The notes: a model not told the origin generated them from the letters alone. A stretch of 64,000 nucleotides of DNA from DATBFU01 sp035498405 (GCA_035498405.1 DATKAE010000089.1:1-64000); one strand, 5' to 3'; positions 41,022 through 50,190 are shown, counted from the stretch's first letter. A program made the numbers and translations.

Positions 41022-42962
41022 TCAATCGGCCGCGACGGCGAAGCGCTCGGTGATCGAGAACCGCTCCATGGTCATTGCGTCGGTCGGGCAGCGAATGGCG
41101 CAGAGCCCGCAGCGGATGCACCGGTCGTCGTCCTTGACCATCGCGGAGAGGGGAAGGCCGTTGCCTTCGGCTCGCCCGGCGAGCGCCGCCCGCTCTTCCT
41201 CCGCCAGGTCGAGGTCCTCGAACGGCACGATCGCCAGGCAATACTCCGGGCAGATGTCGACGCACCGGCTGCAGAGCACGCACTTTTCCGGGTCGTAGAT
41301 CGTCTGGACGTGGCACAGGAGGCAGCGCGCGGCTTGCCGCCGGGCCTCCGCGTCCGCGTAACCGGTCTCGACCTCCGCGATGCCCGTCCGGCGTCCGACG
41401 TCCAAGGTGGGCGGCGCCTCCCGGTCGAAGATCTCGAAACCCGCGAGCACCCGGTAGTCTGCGGTCGGGAGCTTCTCGATCGAGATCGCGGCCTGTACCC
41501 GCACGGCTTCGCGCGAGAGAAACTCGTGGATGGAGCGGGCCGCCCGCTTGCCGTTGGCGACGGCCTCGATCAGGTTGCGAGGACCGAACGCCACGTCGCC
41601 GCCGGCAAAGAGGCCGGGAGCGGACGTGGCGAGCGTCGAGGGGTCGACCCGGATGGTTCCACCCGGCGTCAGGGCAACGCCGTCGGCGGGCTTCAGAAAC
41701 GAGAGGTCCGCCTGCTGCCCGATGGCGAGAATGCAGGCGTCGGCCGGGATGGTGACCAGATCGCTCTCGTCGTAGCGCGGCGCGAAGCGGCCGTTCTCGT
41801 CGAAGACCGAGACCACGCTCTTCAGTTCGACGGCCTCCAGACGGCCGGAGCCAAGGAAGCGGTTCGGGCCGCGGCGCGGGACAAACGTGATGCCCTCCCT
41901 CTTGGCCTCCTCGAACTCCTCGTGTCCCTGTGTCGTCCGAAGGACGGGCATTTCTTCGAAGTTCTCGAGCGAGACGATCGTGACCTCCGCCGCGCCCCCC
42001 CGAAGCGCGGCCCGCGCGGAGTCGAGGGCTTCGTTCAAGCGGGCGTCTTCCGTGAGGACTTCCTGGAGGGCCTTCGCCTCGTCCTCGCGACCGAGGCGCA
42101 CGGCGGTGCGCGCCGCGTCGAAGGCGACGAATCCGCCGCCGATGACGACCACGCGGCGGCCGAGGTCCATGCGAAAGCCCCGATTGATGTTCAGGAGGTA
42201 ATCGACGGCCTTGACGACGCCGTCCTTCTCGACGCCGGGCACGACGAGATCCCGGCCGCGCGAGACACCGACCGAAATGTAGACCGATTCGAAGCCCTGC
42301 CGGCGCAGCTCCTCCAGCCCGAAGTCCGCCGTCAGGGGGGTCCGAACCTTCAATGCGACCCCCAGGGAGAGAATCTTGTCGATCTCGGCGCGGATGAGCG
42401 TGCGGGGCAGCCGGTACTCGGGTATTCCGAACCGCATCATGCCGCCCGGCTCCTCCGAGGCCTCGAACACGGTGACCTCGTAGCCCAAGAGCGCCAGGTC
42501 GTGCGCGGAGGAGAGCCCGGAGGGGCCCGCGCCGATGACGGCGACCTTCCGGCGCCTCCCGGCGCGGCGTGCGGCGGACGCGCTCGAGAGGGGGTGGACC
42601 GGGAGGTGGCCGGCGTAGCGGTTGCCCTCCTCGAGGAGTTTTTCCCGGAGAACGTCCTGTGTGGACGGGTGGACGGACTCCACACCGTACTTCTCCGTGA
42701 CGAACCGCTTCAGGGCTCGGATGGAGATCGGCGCGTCGATTGCGCCCCGCCGGCAGGCGTCCTCGCAGGGCGCCGCGCAGACGCGCCCGCACACCGAAGC
42801 GAAGGGGTTCGGCGCTCGGGCCACCAGGAATGCGTCCTCGTCGCGGCCTTCGGCGATCAGCTGGACGTAGCGCCCGGCGTCGGTCGACACGGGGCAGCCC
42901 GCCTGGCACTTGACCTGTGCCTTCCAGTGAGCGAGGTCGGGCAGGCGCGTCGCGATTGGCAT
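41022..42962 (-). CDS. GltD-like FAD oxidoreductase with ferredoxin domain
   Basis: This 646-residue soluble protein begins with the Cys-rich GltD/DPD-type [4Fe-4S] domain (KCQAGCPVSTD, SVCGRVCAAPCEDACRRG). It has an FAD GxGxxG site (VIGAGPSGLSSAHDLALLG), a second dinucleotide fold with altered glycine motif (VVIGGGFVAFDAARTAV), a GGDVAFGPRNLIEAVANGKRAA FAD end, and two C-terminal 4Fe-4S motifs (CVLCSRCVDIC, CIRCGLCAIRC). It likely transfers electrons between NAD(P)H or ferredoxin and the membrane complex. It is co-transcribed with Rieske and cytochrome b genes and lies 2 bases downstream of a HTH gene. Confidence 0.88.
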   Translation of the reverse strand: MPIATRLPDLAHWKAQVKCQAGCPVSTDAGRYVQLIAEGRDEDAFLVARAPNPFASVCGRVCAAPCEDACRRGAIDAPISIRALKRFVTEKYGVESVHPSTQDVLREKLLEEGNRYAGHLPVHPLSSASAARRAGRRRKVAVIGAGPSGLSSAHDLALLGYEVTVFEASEEPGGMMRFGIPEYRLPRTLIRAEIDKILSLGVALKVRTPLTADFGLEELRRQGFESVYISVGVSRGRDLVVPGVEKDGVVKAVDYLLNINRGFRMDLGRRVVVIGGGFVAFDAARTAVRLGREDEAKALQEVLTEDARLNEALDSARAALRGGAAEVTIVSLENFEEMPVLRTTQGHEEFEEAKREGITFVPRRGPNRFLGSGRLEAVELKSVVSVFDENGRFAPRYDESDLVTIPADACILAIGQQADLSFLKPADGVALTPGGTIRVDPSTLATSAPGLFAGGDVAFGPRNLIEAVANGKRAARSIHEFLSREAVRVQAAISIEKLPTADYRVLAGFEIFDREAPPTLDVGRRTGIAEVETGYADAEARRQAARCLLCHVQTIYDPEKCVLCSRCVDICPEYCLAIVPFEDLDLAEEERAALAGRAEGNGLPLSAMVKDDDRCIRCGLCAIRCPTDAMTMERFSITERFAVAAD

Positions 42963-42964
42963 CG

Positions 42965-43195
42965 TCAGTCCAGCCGGACGAGCTCGTTGGCAGAGGAGGC
43001 GAGGGCGGCTCGCCGGATCTCCTCGGCCCGAAACCGGTAATGCCCCCCGGGCGTGCGGGCGGCCTTGAGAAGGCCCGTGCGGGCCCAGCGCGTGACCGTC
43101 GACACGGAGACGCCGAAGAGCCGGGCCACTTCGCCGCGTGAGAGAAACTGAGGCTCGCCCGAATTTGCCGGGGGTGCGTCGGGTTTTTTGCGCAC
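42965..43195 (-). CDS. Small MerR/BldC-like HTH DNA-binding protein
   Basis: This 76-residue protein consists of one winged helix: FLSRGEVARLFGVSVSTVTRWARTGLL, followed by a wing with TPGGHYRFRAEEIRRA. It is of the excisionase/BldC/MerR N-terminal type without a sensory domain. It is the first gene of the electron-transfer and nos run, so it likely tunes its own operon. It is short but well supported by the HTH motif, the start and the 2-base spacing to the next gene. Confidence 0.85.
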   Translation of the reverse strand: MRKKPDAPPANSGEPQFLSRGEVARLFGVSVSTVTRWARTGLLKAARTPGGHYRFRAEEIRRAALASSANELVRLD

Positions 43196-43239
43196 GCTCG
43201 TTGCTCCTCGCTCTTGGACGATCTCCCCGGCCCGGGACC

Positions 43240-43251
43240 GGTCATATGACC
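43240..43251. promoter_or_regulatory. Palindrome in nos-operon promoter region
   Basis: GGTCATATGACC is a perfect 12-base palindrome located 45 bases upstream of the HTH gene start on the minus strand, in the 206-base gap between the Crp/Fnr gene and the HTH gene. Its place fits an operator for the Crp/Fnr or HTH regulator. It does not match the FNR box. Confidence 0.45.
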
Positions 43252-43401
43252 TGGATCATGCGGGCGAGCGTTTTGACCCGTTTTCGCCAATTGGCCGGAT
43301 TGGGCCAGCGGCGGTCCGCGAGCCTCTGCCCGGGCCGAAAGAGCGAGCAAGCCGGCGTCGGGATCCGGCACCCCGAGGGCGGGGGGAGGGCTCCCCGCGG
43401 G

Positions 43402-44088
43402 CTACTCGGAGGGGGCGATCTCTCTGAGCGCCGCGATTTGCCGGACGAGGAACCCGTCCTTGTCGGTCGCGACGAGGCCGTCCTTCTGCCAGCGGCTCAT
43501 GACCCGGATTGCCGTCTCGATGGTCGTGCCCACCAGGTCGGCGATCTCCTGGCGCGACAGGGGGAGCGGAACGAAGACGCCTTCCGGCTGTTTCTTGCCG
43601 ATGCGGTCGGCGAGCGTCGTGAAGAGGCGCGCGGTCCGGTATTCGACCGATCCCGTCATGTCGGCCAGGCGTCGGTTCAGGGCCATCATGCGCAGGGTCA
43701 GGCCGGCGAGGAGCCGCCGGGTGATCTCGGGCCGCTTCTCGATCAAGTGAAAGAACTCGCGCTCCGGGATCGAGACCGTGCCGGACGGCTCGAGCGCGAT
43801 CGCGGTCGCCGGGAACGGGCGGCGCTCGAACACGGCGACGGCACCCACGGGCTCACCCGGGCCGAGAATCTCGAGGATGAGATCCCGCTCCGGGGCGGCC
43901 TTGACGATCTTGACGCGGCCCACGAACAGGAAGTGGATGAGCAGGGCCGGCTGCCCCTCTTCGAAGAGAGTTGCTCCCTTCTCGAAGGCGTGCAGCTCGC
44001 AGAGGGGCGAGAGCTCCGCGCGGTCCTCGGCCGTCAGGGGAGCGAGGATCGGGATCGCGTTGAAGGGAATGGGTGGGCGCGCCGGCAC
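43402..44088 (-). CDS. Crp/Fnr family regulator (NO/redox type)
   Basis: The protein, 228 residues from the GTG at 44088, has an N-terminal cyclic-nucleotide-like beta roll (LFEEGQPALLIHFLFVGRVKIV), a dimer helix, and a winged HTH (LPLSRQEIADLVGTTIETAIRVMSRWQKDGLV). It carries just one Cys near the N-terminus, so it lacks the Cys set of a [4Fe-4S] FNR; it is more like DNR/NnrR-type or CRP-type. It sits between an NnrS-like gene and the nos operon, so it is the best candidate regulator of both. The start is 8 bases from the previous stop. Confidence 0.88.
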   Translation of the reverse strand: MPARPPIPFNAIPILAPLTAEDRAELSPLCELHAFEKGATLFEEGQPALLIHFLFVGRVKIVKAAPERDLILEILGPGEPVGAVAVFERRPFPATAIALEPSGTVSIPEREFFHLIEKRPEITRRLLAGLTLRMMALNRRLADMTGSVEYRTARLFTTLADRIGKKQPEGVFVPLPLSRQEIADLVGTTIETAIRVMSRWQKDGLVATDKDGFLVRQIAALREIAPSE

Positions 44089-44096
44089 CCCACCGA

Positions 44097-45875
44097 TTAT
44101 CGCACCGGCAACGTCGAGGCGAAGGCGGGCCGCGTCGCAGTGACCGGGGCGCGACGCCGCGTTTCCGGCCGGCCTCGCATCGTGCGAACGAGGTTCACGA
44201 CGTAGAGCACGAGGGCGAGCACGACCGGAATTCCCATGTACGAGCCGATGACGTAGAAGAGCGGCCGGAAGGCGGCGGGGTACTGGAGCAACCGCATCGC
44301 CGAGCCCAGGAGGAGGAGGCCGTACGTGGCGTAGGCGAGGCGCGGGGACCAGAGCGTCTTGCCCGAGAAGACGGGCAGGATGCGGAAGCTCATCCCGACG
44401 ATCAGCAGGGTCAGGAACCCGACCGTGAAGGTGTGCCGCGCGGCGTCGGCCCACCAGAGATTCTGCGCGGGAATTCGAGTCGCTCGCGAGAGAATGACGC
44501 CGGAGAGCTCCAGGATCGACCAGAGGCCGAGGCCGCCGAAGGCGCACCGAATGGCGATTGTCGGCGCGCCCGGTGTGCGCATCATCGGAAACACCGGGCG
44601 CCGCCAGAGGAAGCCGTTGCCCAGGAGGTAGACCGCGGCCGAGAGGGCGACGCCCGCCAGGCCCGCGTCGCGGAGCCAGAGCGCCGCGGAGTTCCCGATT
44701 CCCGGAGCCCAGGACGAGAGGGTGCTCGCAACGCCCGCCGCCTGGAGCGCCAGGGCCGCTCCGCTCGTCCCGCGCACCGCCGGCCCGACGCCGAGGAAGA
44801 GCGACACGATCCGATGACCGAACCCGTAGATCCAGGCGAGCAGGAAGCCGTAGAGAGCCGCGAAGTAGAAGGGCTCGTTCAATGCGGCCGGAAGAACCGT
44901 GTCCACGTGGCCGCCCAGCCAGAGACCCTGGGCGGCGAGCAGCAGCATGGCTGCGAGGAAGTAGAGCGTCCCCGCGCGCACGAAGCGAAGCAGCGGATCC
45001 GTGCGGTCGTATTTGCCCGCGCGGACTTTCCGGAGCAAGGCGAAGACGAACCGCGCGAAGAGAAGCCCGGACGTCAACTCCATGGCGGCCGAGAGAAGGG
45101 AGAGGAGCCGCCCGACCGGCAAGAGCCCGAAGGGCTGCCCGGCGTTGCGGAGCAGGACGCCGCCGAACATCAGCCAGAAACTCCATCGCACGGACCGGCC
45201 CTGCCGCGCGCCGCCGATGCCGAGAATGCGGGGAAGGGCGTGATAGGCGATCCCCATCAGAAAGAGAGTGGCGAAGCCCAGGACCTGCGTGTGTCCGTGA
45301 ATCTGGCGATGGTCGATCGGGACGTCGCCGCCGGCCGCGATGTGAATGAGGTTGATCATGCCGGTCGTCGCGCCGAGCGTGAGCGTCAGGAAGAGCGATC
45401 CGATGATGAAGTGCGGCGAGAAGGGGCTCCCGGATTTCGACGGCTCGGGCTCCGGCGCGGCCGCGGCGTCGCGCGCCGCCGCCTCGCGAACGTCACGCAG
45501 GAACTCGTCGACGGGGAGGCGATGGACGGTCGCAAACCAGGCGAGCGGCTCGTCCGGTCCGTCCGCTCCCCCGCAGTCGCCGAGGCCGTAGCGCTCCAGG
45601 ACTTCCCGCGTGGCGGGAAAGCGGCGGAGCAGATCTCGGATCGAGGTCGTCGGGGGCACGATCGAGTGCGACTCGAGCGCCGCTAGGGCATCTTCGAGAT
45701 CCGAAACGACCTCGCGCAGATCCAGTCCCTTGGCCGCGCAGGCGTCCGCCAGAGGATGCATTCCTCCACAGCAGGTGTCGAGCCCGTGCGCAGCGAGAGC
45801 GGAGGACAGCCCCGGATGGCGGGCGAGGAGGTCCTTGACGGCGAGGTTGGGATCGATCCGCGCGAGGTCGTTCAT
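44097..45875 (-). CDS. DUF542/NnrS-like membrane fusion protein
   Basis: This 592-residue protein starts at ATG 45875. Residues 1-70 form a ScdA/YtfE N-terminal-type (DUF542) domain with the CCGG motif at Cys35-Cys36 (LDTCCGGMHPLADAC). Residues of about 75-140 form a small helical DUF1858-like domain with a DCGG segment. From about residue 165 there are about 12 hydrophobic helices with conserved His (HRQIHGHTQVLGFATLFLMGIAYHALPRI, FGHRIVSLFLG, ARHTFTVGFLTLLIVGMSFRILPVFSG), matching NnrS-like haem/copper membrane proteins. These are associated with NO stress. Co-location with a Crp/Fnr regulator and nos genes supports a role in NO detoxification or sensing. Confidence 0.8.
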   Translation of the reverse strand: MNDLARIDPNLAVKDLLARHPGLSSALAAHGLDTCCGGMHPLADACAAKGLDLREVVSDLEDALAALESHSIVPPTTSIRDLLRRFPATREVLERYGLGDCGGADGPDEPLAWFATVHRLPVDEFLRDVREAAARDAAAAPEPEPSKSGSPFSPHFIIGSLFLTLTLGATTGMINLIHIAAGGDVPIDHRQIHGHTQVLGFATLFLMGIAYHALPRILGIGGARQGRSVRWSFWLMFGGVLLRNAGQPFGLLPVGRLLSLLSAAMELTSGLLFARFVFALLRKVRAGKYDRTDPLLRFVRAGTLYFLAAMLLLAAQGLWLGGHVDTVLPAALNEPFYFAALYGFLLAWIYGFGHRIVSLFLGVGPAVRGTSGAALALQAAGVASTLSSWAPGIGNSAALWLRDAGLAGVALSAAVYLLGNGFLWRRPVFPMMRTPGAPTIAIRCAFGGLGLWSILELSGVILSRATRIPAQNLWWADAARHTFTVGFLTLLIVGMSFRILPVFSGKTLWSPRLAYATYGLLLLGSAMRLLQYPAAFRPLFYVIGSYMGIPVVLALVLYVVNLVRTMRGRPETRRRAPVTATRPAFASTLPVR

Positions 45876-46006
45876 GGGCCGAGAATGGCGCGAACCGCCC
45901 ATTGCGCCCATGACGAAAATCATACGAAACCGCTGCTCGCTCTTGGGGCCGTCGCGGGGCCGGAGGAGACGGCGGAGGGCCGACGGTTCGGGCGGCTCCA
46001 TCGGAG

Positions 46007-46026
46007 CTATATCAATTCTGATATAG
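46007..46026. promoter_or_regulatory. Perfect palindrome upstream of NnrS-like gene
   Basis: Arms CTATATCA and TGATATAG with a 4-base spacer give a perfect 20-base inverted repeat, 131 bases upstream of the NnrS-like gene. It is AT-rich within GC-rich DNA. It resembles a Crp/Fnr or NO-responsive operator in size, though the half-site is not FNR's TTGAT. Confidence 0.6.
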
Positions 46027-46073
46027 ATGGCGCCGGCGAGGCCGCGCCGGGACGGCGACGCCGTCCCGGCGGA

Positions 46074-46295
46074 TCAGCTCTGATTCGCCAGGGCGAGCTT
46101 CGGCCGGACCGCGCTCCGGAAGGGCAGCCGGTTTCCGGGCCCGACCCCGAGCAGTCTCGAGAGAAAGACCCGATCCTCGTTCTGGCAGCTCGGACAGCTC
46201 TTCCAGCGGGCCGAGTCGTAAACCGTGTCGTCGTTTGGACAGAGAAGGGCGCGCGAGAGCGGCATTCCCACGGGTGCCGGCGTGATCCGGAGCAT
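46074..46295 (-). CDS. Small Cys-containing zinc-ribbon-like protein
   Basis: This 73-residue protein has CPNDDTVYDSARWKSCPSC, i.e. three Cys in the pattern C-x15-C-x2-C, which looks like an incomplete or asymmetric zinc knuckle. The ATG at 46295 follows a very strong ribosome site (AAAAAGGAGGTTTCCG). The gene is followed by the NnrS-like gene on the same strand, but with a 198-base gap holding a palindrome. No family is recognised; it is probably a small metal- or redox-binding accessory protein. Confidence 0.65.
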   Translation of the reverse strand: MLRITPAPVGMPLSRALLCPNDDTVYDSARWKSCPSCQNEDRVFLSRLLGVGPGNRLPFRSAVRPKLALANQS

Positions 46296-46521
46296 CGGAA
46301 ACCTCCTTTTTCGGGTCGGGCGAGGTTAGCCCGCGCGCATGCCGAGGGATATCGCCGGTCGGTGGTCTCCGGGAGGCACTTCGGTGGCGGATGCGAACTC
46401 GGGTTCGGTCCACGCGCGGTGCAAGCCTCGATGAATCAAGCTCATCGATGCGATGAGCAGAAAGAACGCCTTTCGACACCGGGCGGGTGCTAGGTTTGCC
46501 GGGAGTGGGTGCGGAGGAAGC

Positions 46522-47022
46522 ATGAGCGCTTATCGCGAGCGCTTGCTCGGGCTGCTCGGATCGGACGATCCGGAAGAGGTCCTTTCGGGGACGGGGAAGA
46601 AGCTCGAGGCGCTCTTGCGGACGCTCGGGGAGAGCGGGCTCGAGGATCGTCTGGCGCCGGGAAAGTGGACGGCGCGGCAGATCTTCGGTCACCTGGCCGA
46701 CGTCGAGCAGGGGATCGGATTCCGAGTCCGCCAGCTCGTGACGTCCGAGGACGGGCACGTGATCCAGCCCTTCGACCAGGACCGGTGGGCGGCTCCGTAC
46801 CCGAATCTCGATCCGCACGACGCGGTGCGCGCGTTTTCCGCGCTACGCGCGTGGAACCTTTCCTACTATCGCACGCTCGATTCCGCTGCCCGGGCTCGGG
46901 AGGGACTCCACCCCGAACGCGGGCCGGAGAGCGTCGAGACGACCGTTCGGATGCTCGCGGGACACGATCGCAATCACTTGGCGCAGCTTCAGGGGATCGC
47001 GGCGCGCGAGAGACCTGCGTAG
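46522..47022 (+). CDS. DinB-superfamily protein
   Basis: This 166-residue four-helix-bundle protein starts at ATG 46522 with GGAGG upstream. The three DinB His positions appear in GHLADVE, in the middle, and in GHDRNHLAQL. The N-terminal pattern LAPGKWTARQIFGHL is typical of the DinB_2 type. The family includes bacillithiol S-transferases and mycothiol-dependent isomerases, but substrates are mostly unknown. The upstream 226-base gap (46296-46521) holds a short CGATGA/TCATCG inverted repeat at 46429-46447 and no gene. Confidence 0.88.
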   Translation: MSAYRERLLGLLGSDDPEEVLSGTGKKLEALLRTLGESGLEDRLAPGKWTARQIFGHLADVEQGIGFRVRQLVTSEDGHVIQPFDQDRWAAPYPNLDPHDAVRAFSALRAWNLSYYRTLDSAARAREGLHPERGPESVETTVRMLAGHDRNHLAQLQGIAARERPA

Positions 47023-47180
47023 CGCGCGTCCGGGACCGTCGACGGCGGTCGTTTCCCTTCGCGAACGGCCTAGTCTTGAAGCCGGCGTCCAGATCCGGAG
47101 CCTTCGGAGCCAAAAACTCTCGGCTGCCGGTCGTCCGCGGCCGCCGCAGCCGAAAGCTCGCGCCGGGGTAGTCTCTCCGG

Positions 47181-48305
47181 GTGCGCCGATTCCTCGCGGG
47201 CGTTCTCGAGGTGCTGCCGGGCCTCGCCGTGGCCGTGGGCATGATGCTCCTGGCCGGAGAGGTCGCGCGGAGGTTAGGGGCGGCCGTCTTGAAGCTCGAG
47301 GGTCTCGACCCCGCGGGGCGCGCGAGCCCGATCTCGGGCATCTCCATGGCGATCGTGCTGGGCCTGGCCGTGGCCAACACGCTCGGGACGGCACCGCTGC
47401 TGCGGCCGGGCCTCACCTTCGCGGTCCGAAGAATGCTTCGGCTCGGGATCATCCTGGTGGGCATTCGCCTTTCCTTCTTCGACGTCGTCAAGCTCGGCGC
47501 CTGGGGGGTTCCGGTGGTGACAGTCATCATCCTGCTGGCGCTTCTGGTGACGATCGCCCTGGCGCGCGCCCTCGGCCTCTCGGACCGCCTGGGCACGCTC
47601 GCGGCGGCGTCGACGGCGATTTGCGGTGTCACGGCGGCGTTGTCCGTCGGTCCCGTGATCGAGGCGGAGGAGAGCGAAGTGGCCTACACGGTAGCCAACG
47701 TGACGCTCTTCGGCCTCGTCGCGATGCTCTCCTATCCGTACATGGCGCACGGGATCTTCGGCGCGGACTCGGGCGCGGTCGGCCTCTTTCTCGGGACGGG
47801 CATTCACGACACGTCGCAGGTCATGGGAGCGGCGCTCTCCTACAAGGAGATCTTCGGCGACGACGCGGCGCTTCGAGTGGCGACCGTCACGAAGCTGACC
47901 CGCAACGTCTTCCTGGTGGCCGTCGTGCCGGTTCTGGCCTGGCTGCACACCCGGCGCACCGGCCACGCCGGCGGCCGGGTGAGTGTCGCCCGCCTCTTCC
48001 CTCTCTTCGTGCTGGGCTTTCTCGCGATGGCGGTCGTGCGATCCCTGGGGGACGCGAGCCTCGCCTCGGGCGGGCGCGCCTTCGGTGGGTGGGACAGCGA
48101 TGGATGGCAACGTCTGACCAGGACGGTCGGAGAGGGGTGGGGCGCCGCGGCTCTCGGTACGGCCATGGCGGGCGTCGGCCTCTCGACCGACTTGGGCTCG
48201 TTCCGGGCGCTCGGCTTGAAACCCCTCTACATCGGTGCGCTGTCGGCGGCGCTGGTCGCCGGGCTCGCGCTGCTGCTTGCCTCGGTCGTCGGTCCGCGGC
48301 TCTAG
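47181..48305 (+). CDS. YeiH-type putative sulfate exporter
   Basis: This 374-residue membrane protein has about 10-11 helices and UPF0324/YeiH family segments: GISMAIVLGLAVANTLG, RRMLRLGIILVGIRLSFFDV, STAICGVTAALSVGPVIEAEESEVAYTVANVTLFG and GTGIHDTSQVMGAALSYKEIFGDDAALRVATVTKLTRN. The function is annotated as putative sulfate exporter; it has not been proved. GTG at 47181 is the start. It precedes unrelated Tat-secreted enzymes and follows dinB at 158 bases. Confidence 0.9.
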   Translation: MRRFLAGVLEVLPGLAVAVGMMLLAGEVARRLGAAVLKLEGLDPAGRASPISGISMAIVLGLAVANTLGTAPLLRPGLTFAVRRMLRLGIILVGIRLSFFDVVKLGAWGVPVVTVIILLALLVTIALARALGLSDRLGTLAAASTAICGVTAALSVGPVIEAEESEVAYTVANVTLFGLVAMLSYPYMAHGIFGADSGAVGLFLGTGIHDTSQVMGAALSYKEIFGDDAALRVATVTKLTRNVFLVAVVPVLAWLHTRRTGHAGGRVSVARLFPLFVLGFLAMAVVRSLGDASLASGGRAFGGWDSDGWQRLTRTVGEGWGAAALGTAMAGVGLSTDLGSFRALGLKPLYIGALSAALVAGLALLLASVVGPRL

Positions 48306-48407
48306 CCGGCTGCCGCCTCGTGCTTCGGCCGCGCTCGACGCGCATTGCTTGACCGATCGCCCCCCGCAGACCAGAATCGCCGGCAAAATTTCCGCGAAGG
48401 AGACCTT

Positions 48408-50168
48408 GTGAACCGAAGAGAGTTTCTCCAAGGCGCGACCGTCGCCGGTATGGCCGCCGGCATGGAGCCGGTGGCGGAGCGCACCCCACCGGCCGGCCCG
48501 GCGCTCGGCGCCCTTCCGCGGCCCGGGCCGAAGCCGGCCGCGCGGGGCCGGCGCGCGGTTGCCTCGAGCTCGCATTGGGTCGTGACCGAGACCATGCTCG
48601 CCGTGATGCGGGCCGGCGGAAACGCCGTCGATGCCGGCATCGCCGGCTGTCTCGTCCAGCCGGTCGTCCAGCCGGAGATGACGAACCACACGGGCACGGT
48701 GACCTTCCTCTACTGGGAGGCGAAGAGCGGCAAGGCGTACCAGCTCGAGAGCTCCGGCACCCTCGTGCCGGGGATGGCGCCCTTTCGTCCGCTTCCGGCG
48801 GTCGGCGGACTCTCGACCGGTCCCACGCCTCCGTGCGCCTGCGTGCCCGGCTTCATGCCCGGAATGAAGGCTCTCCACGAGCGCTTCGGCTCGCGGAAGT
48901 GGTCGGAGCTTTGCGAGCCGGCGGTTCGGTGGGCGACCGAAGGAGTGCCGGTGCACACGTTCCAGTACGGTGTGCTCTCCGACGAGCTTCCCTCCAACAC
49001 CTACTTTCCTTCGGGGCGCGACTTCTTCCTGCCCGGGGGCTTCACGCCGGCGGTCGGCGAGGTGTTCCGCAGCGCCGCCCTCGCCGAGACGATGCGCCGG
49101 TTGCAGAGCGAGGGCCCCGACGACTTCATCAGCGGGCAATGGGCGAGGGCCTTCGTCGCCGAGGGCAATCGCCTCGGCTGGCAGGTCAAGCTCGAGCACT
49201 TGAAGGAAATTCCGCCGCGCTGGATCGAGCCTCTGCGCTGGCGGCATCGGGGATACGAGGTGCTGCAGCTGGCGCCGCCGGAGAGGGTCGGCGTGTTCTC
49301 GGCCCTGGTGCTCGGGATTCTGGGCGCCCTCGACGTGGCGTCTTCCGGTCCCGCTTCCCGTTCCGCCGACACCCTTTACGCGATGGGCTCGGCGCTGCGC
49401 TGGGCGGAGTTCGAGCTCGGATACTTGCAGGACCCCGAGGTCTTCGGATGCCCGGTGGACCTCTGGCTTTCCGCCGAGCACCACCGAAGGATCGCCGACG
49501 TCCTGCGCGGCACCCGCCCCAAGACCGACATGACCGAGCACGTGCGCGCTCTCGCCGGCGTTCCGGCGCTCGCGGCGGCGGGGCTTCCGACGGCCGCGGC
49601 TCGGCAGACGGCGCCGGTGACTGGAAGCTGCGAGCTTTCGATCGTGGATCCGGAGGGCAACTGGGTTCAGATGATGAACACGCTGCAGTCGGGAGGGATC
49701 CCGGGCGTCGTGGTGGAAGGGGTGCCCATGGTCGGGAGCCATGCCGTGACCGACCTGTCGGCCTCGATCGCCGGCTGGTTCTGGGGAGGCGGAAGGCTTC
49801 GCCTGCCGATCGGAAACACGATCGTCTTGAAGAACGGAAAGCCCTGGCTCTCCCTCGGCACGCCCGGCAACGTGCACGCCACGATCCCCCAGGTGTTGTC
49901 GAACGTCCTCGACCACGGCATGTCCCCGGAGGAAGCGATCGACGCGCCGCGAATGCTGCCGCTGCGAGACGACTACGTGCTGGAGGTCGAGAGCCGCCTG
50001 CCCGAGGCGGTCGTCGCCGGCACCGCGAAGCTCGGGGTGCGCGTGGCGCCGCTCCCTCCCTACGACTGGCACATGGGCTCCTTTCAGATGTCCTGGCGCG
50101 ACGAGAAAACGGGCGAGATCGTGAGCTTCGCCGATCCGCGCCGCGCCGGGAAGGCGGGCGCCTTTTAG
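48408..50168 (+). CDS. Tat-exported gamma-glutamyltransferase-like Ntn hydrolase
   Basis: This 586-residue protein starts with GTG 48408 and has a twin-arginine leader (NRREFLQGATVAGMAAG). The family large-subunit regions are visible (VVTETMLAVMRAGGNAVDAGIA, PEMTNHTGTVTFLYW, PGFMPGMKALHERFG). The autocatalytic site normally reads TTHxSVVD with a Thr nucleophile; here the aligned segment is SCELSIVD, so Thr is replaced by Ser. After it, GNWVQMMNTLQSGGIPG and ALGTPGNVH-like segments fit the small subunit. Gamma-glutamyl transfer or hydrolysis is possible but unproven with this change. Confidence 0.82.
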   Translation: MNRREFLQGATVAGMAAGMEPVAERTPPAGPALGALPRPGPKPAARGRRAVASSSHWVVTETMLAVMRAGGNAVDAGIAGCLVQPVVQPEMTNHTGTVTFLYWEAKSGKAYQLESSGTLVPGMAPFRPLPAVGGLSTGPTPPCACVPGFMPGMKALHERFGSRKWSELCEPAVRWATEGVPVHTFQYGVLSDELPSNTYFPSGRDFFLPGGFTPAVGEVFRSAALAETMRRLQSEGPDDFISGQWARAFVAEGNRLGWQVKLEHLKEIPPRWIEPLRWRHRGYEVLQLAPPERVGVFSALVLGILGALDVASSGPASRSADTLYAMGSALRWAEFELGYLQDPEVFGCPVDLWLSAEHHRRIADVLRGTRPKTDMTEHVRALAGVPALAAAGLPTAAARQTAPVTGSCELSIVDPEGNWVQMMNTLQSGGIPGVVVEGVPMVGSHAVTDLSASIAGWFWGGGRLRLPIGNTIVLKNGKPWLSLGTPGNVHATIPQVLSNVLDHGMSPEEAIDAPRMLPLRDDYVLEVESRLPEAVVAGTAKLGVRVAPLPPYDWHMGSFQMSWRDEKTGEIVSFADPRRAGKAGAF

Positions 50169-50190
50169 CGGGGCGTCGGACGCGGCGACG

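Noticed and set aside
43402..44088. Oxygen-sensing FNR
   Set aside because: It has only one cysteine near the N-terminus, so an FNR-type [4Fe-4S] cluster cannot be formed.
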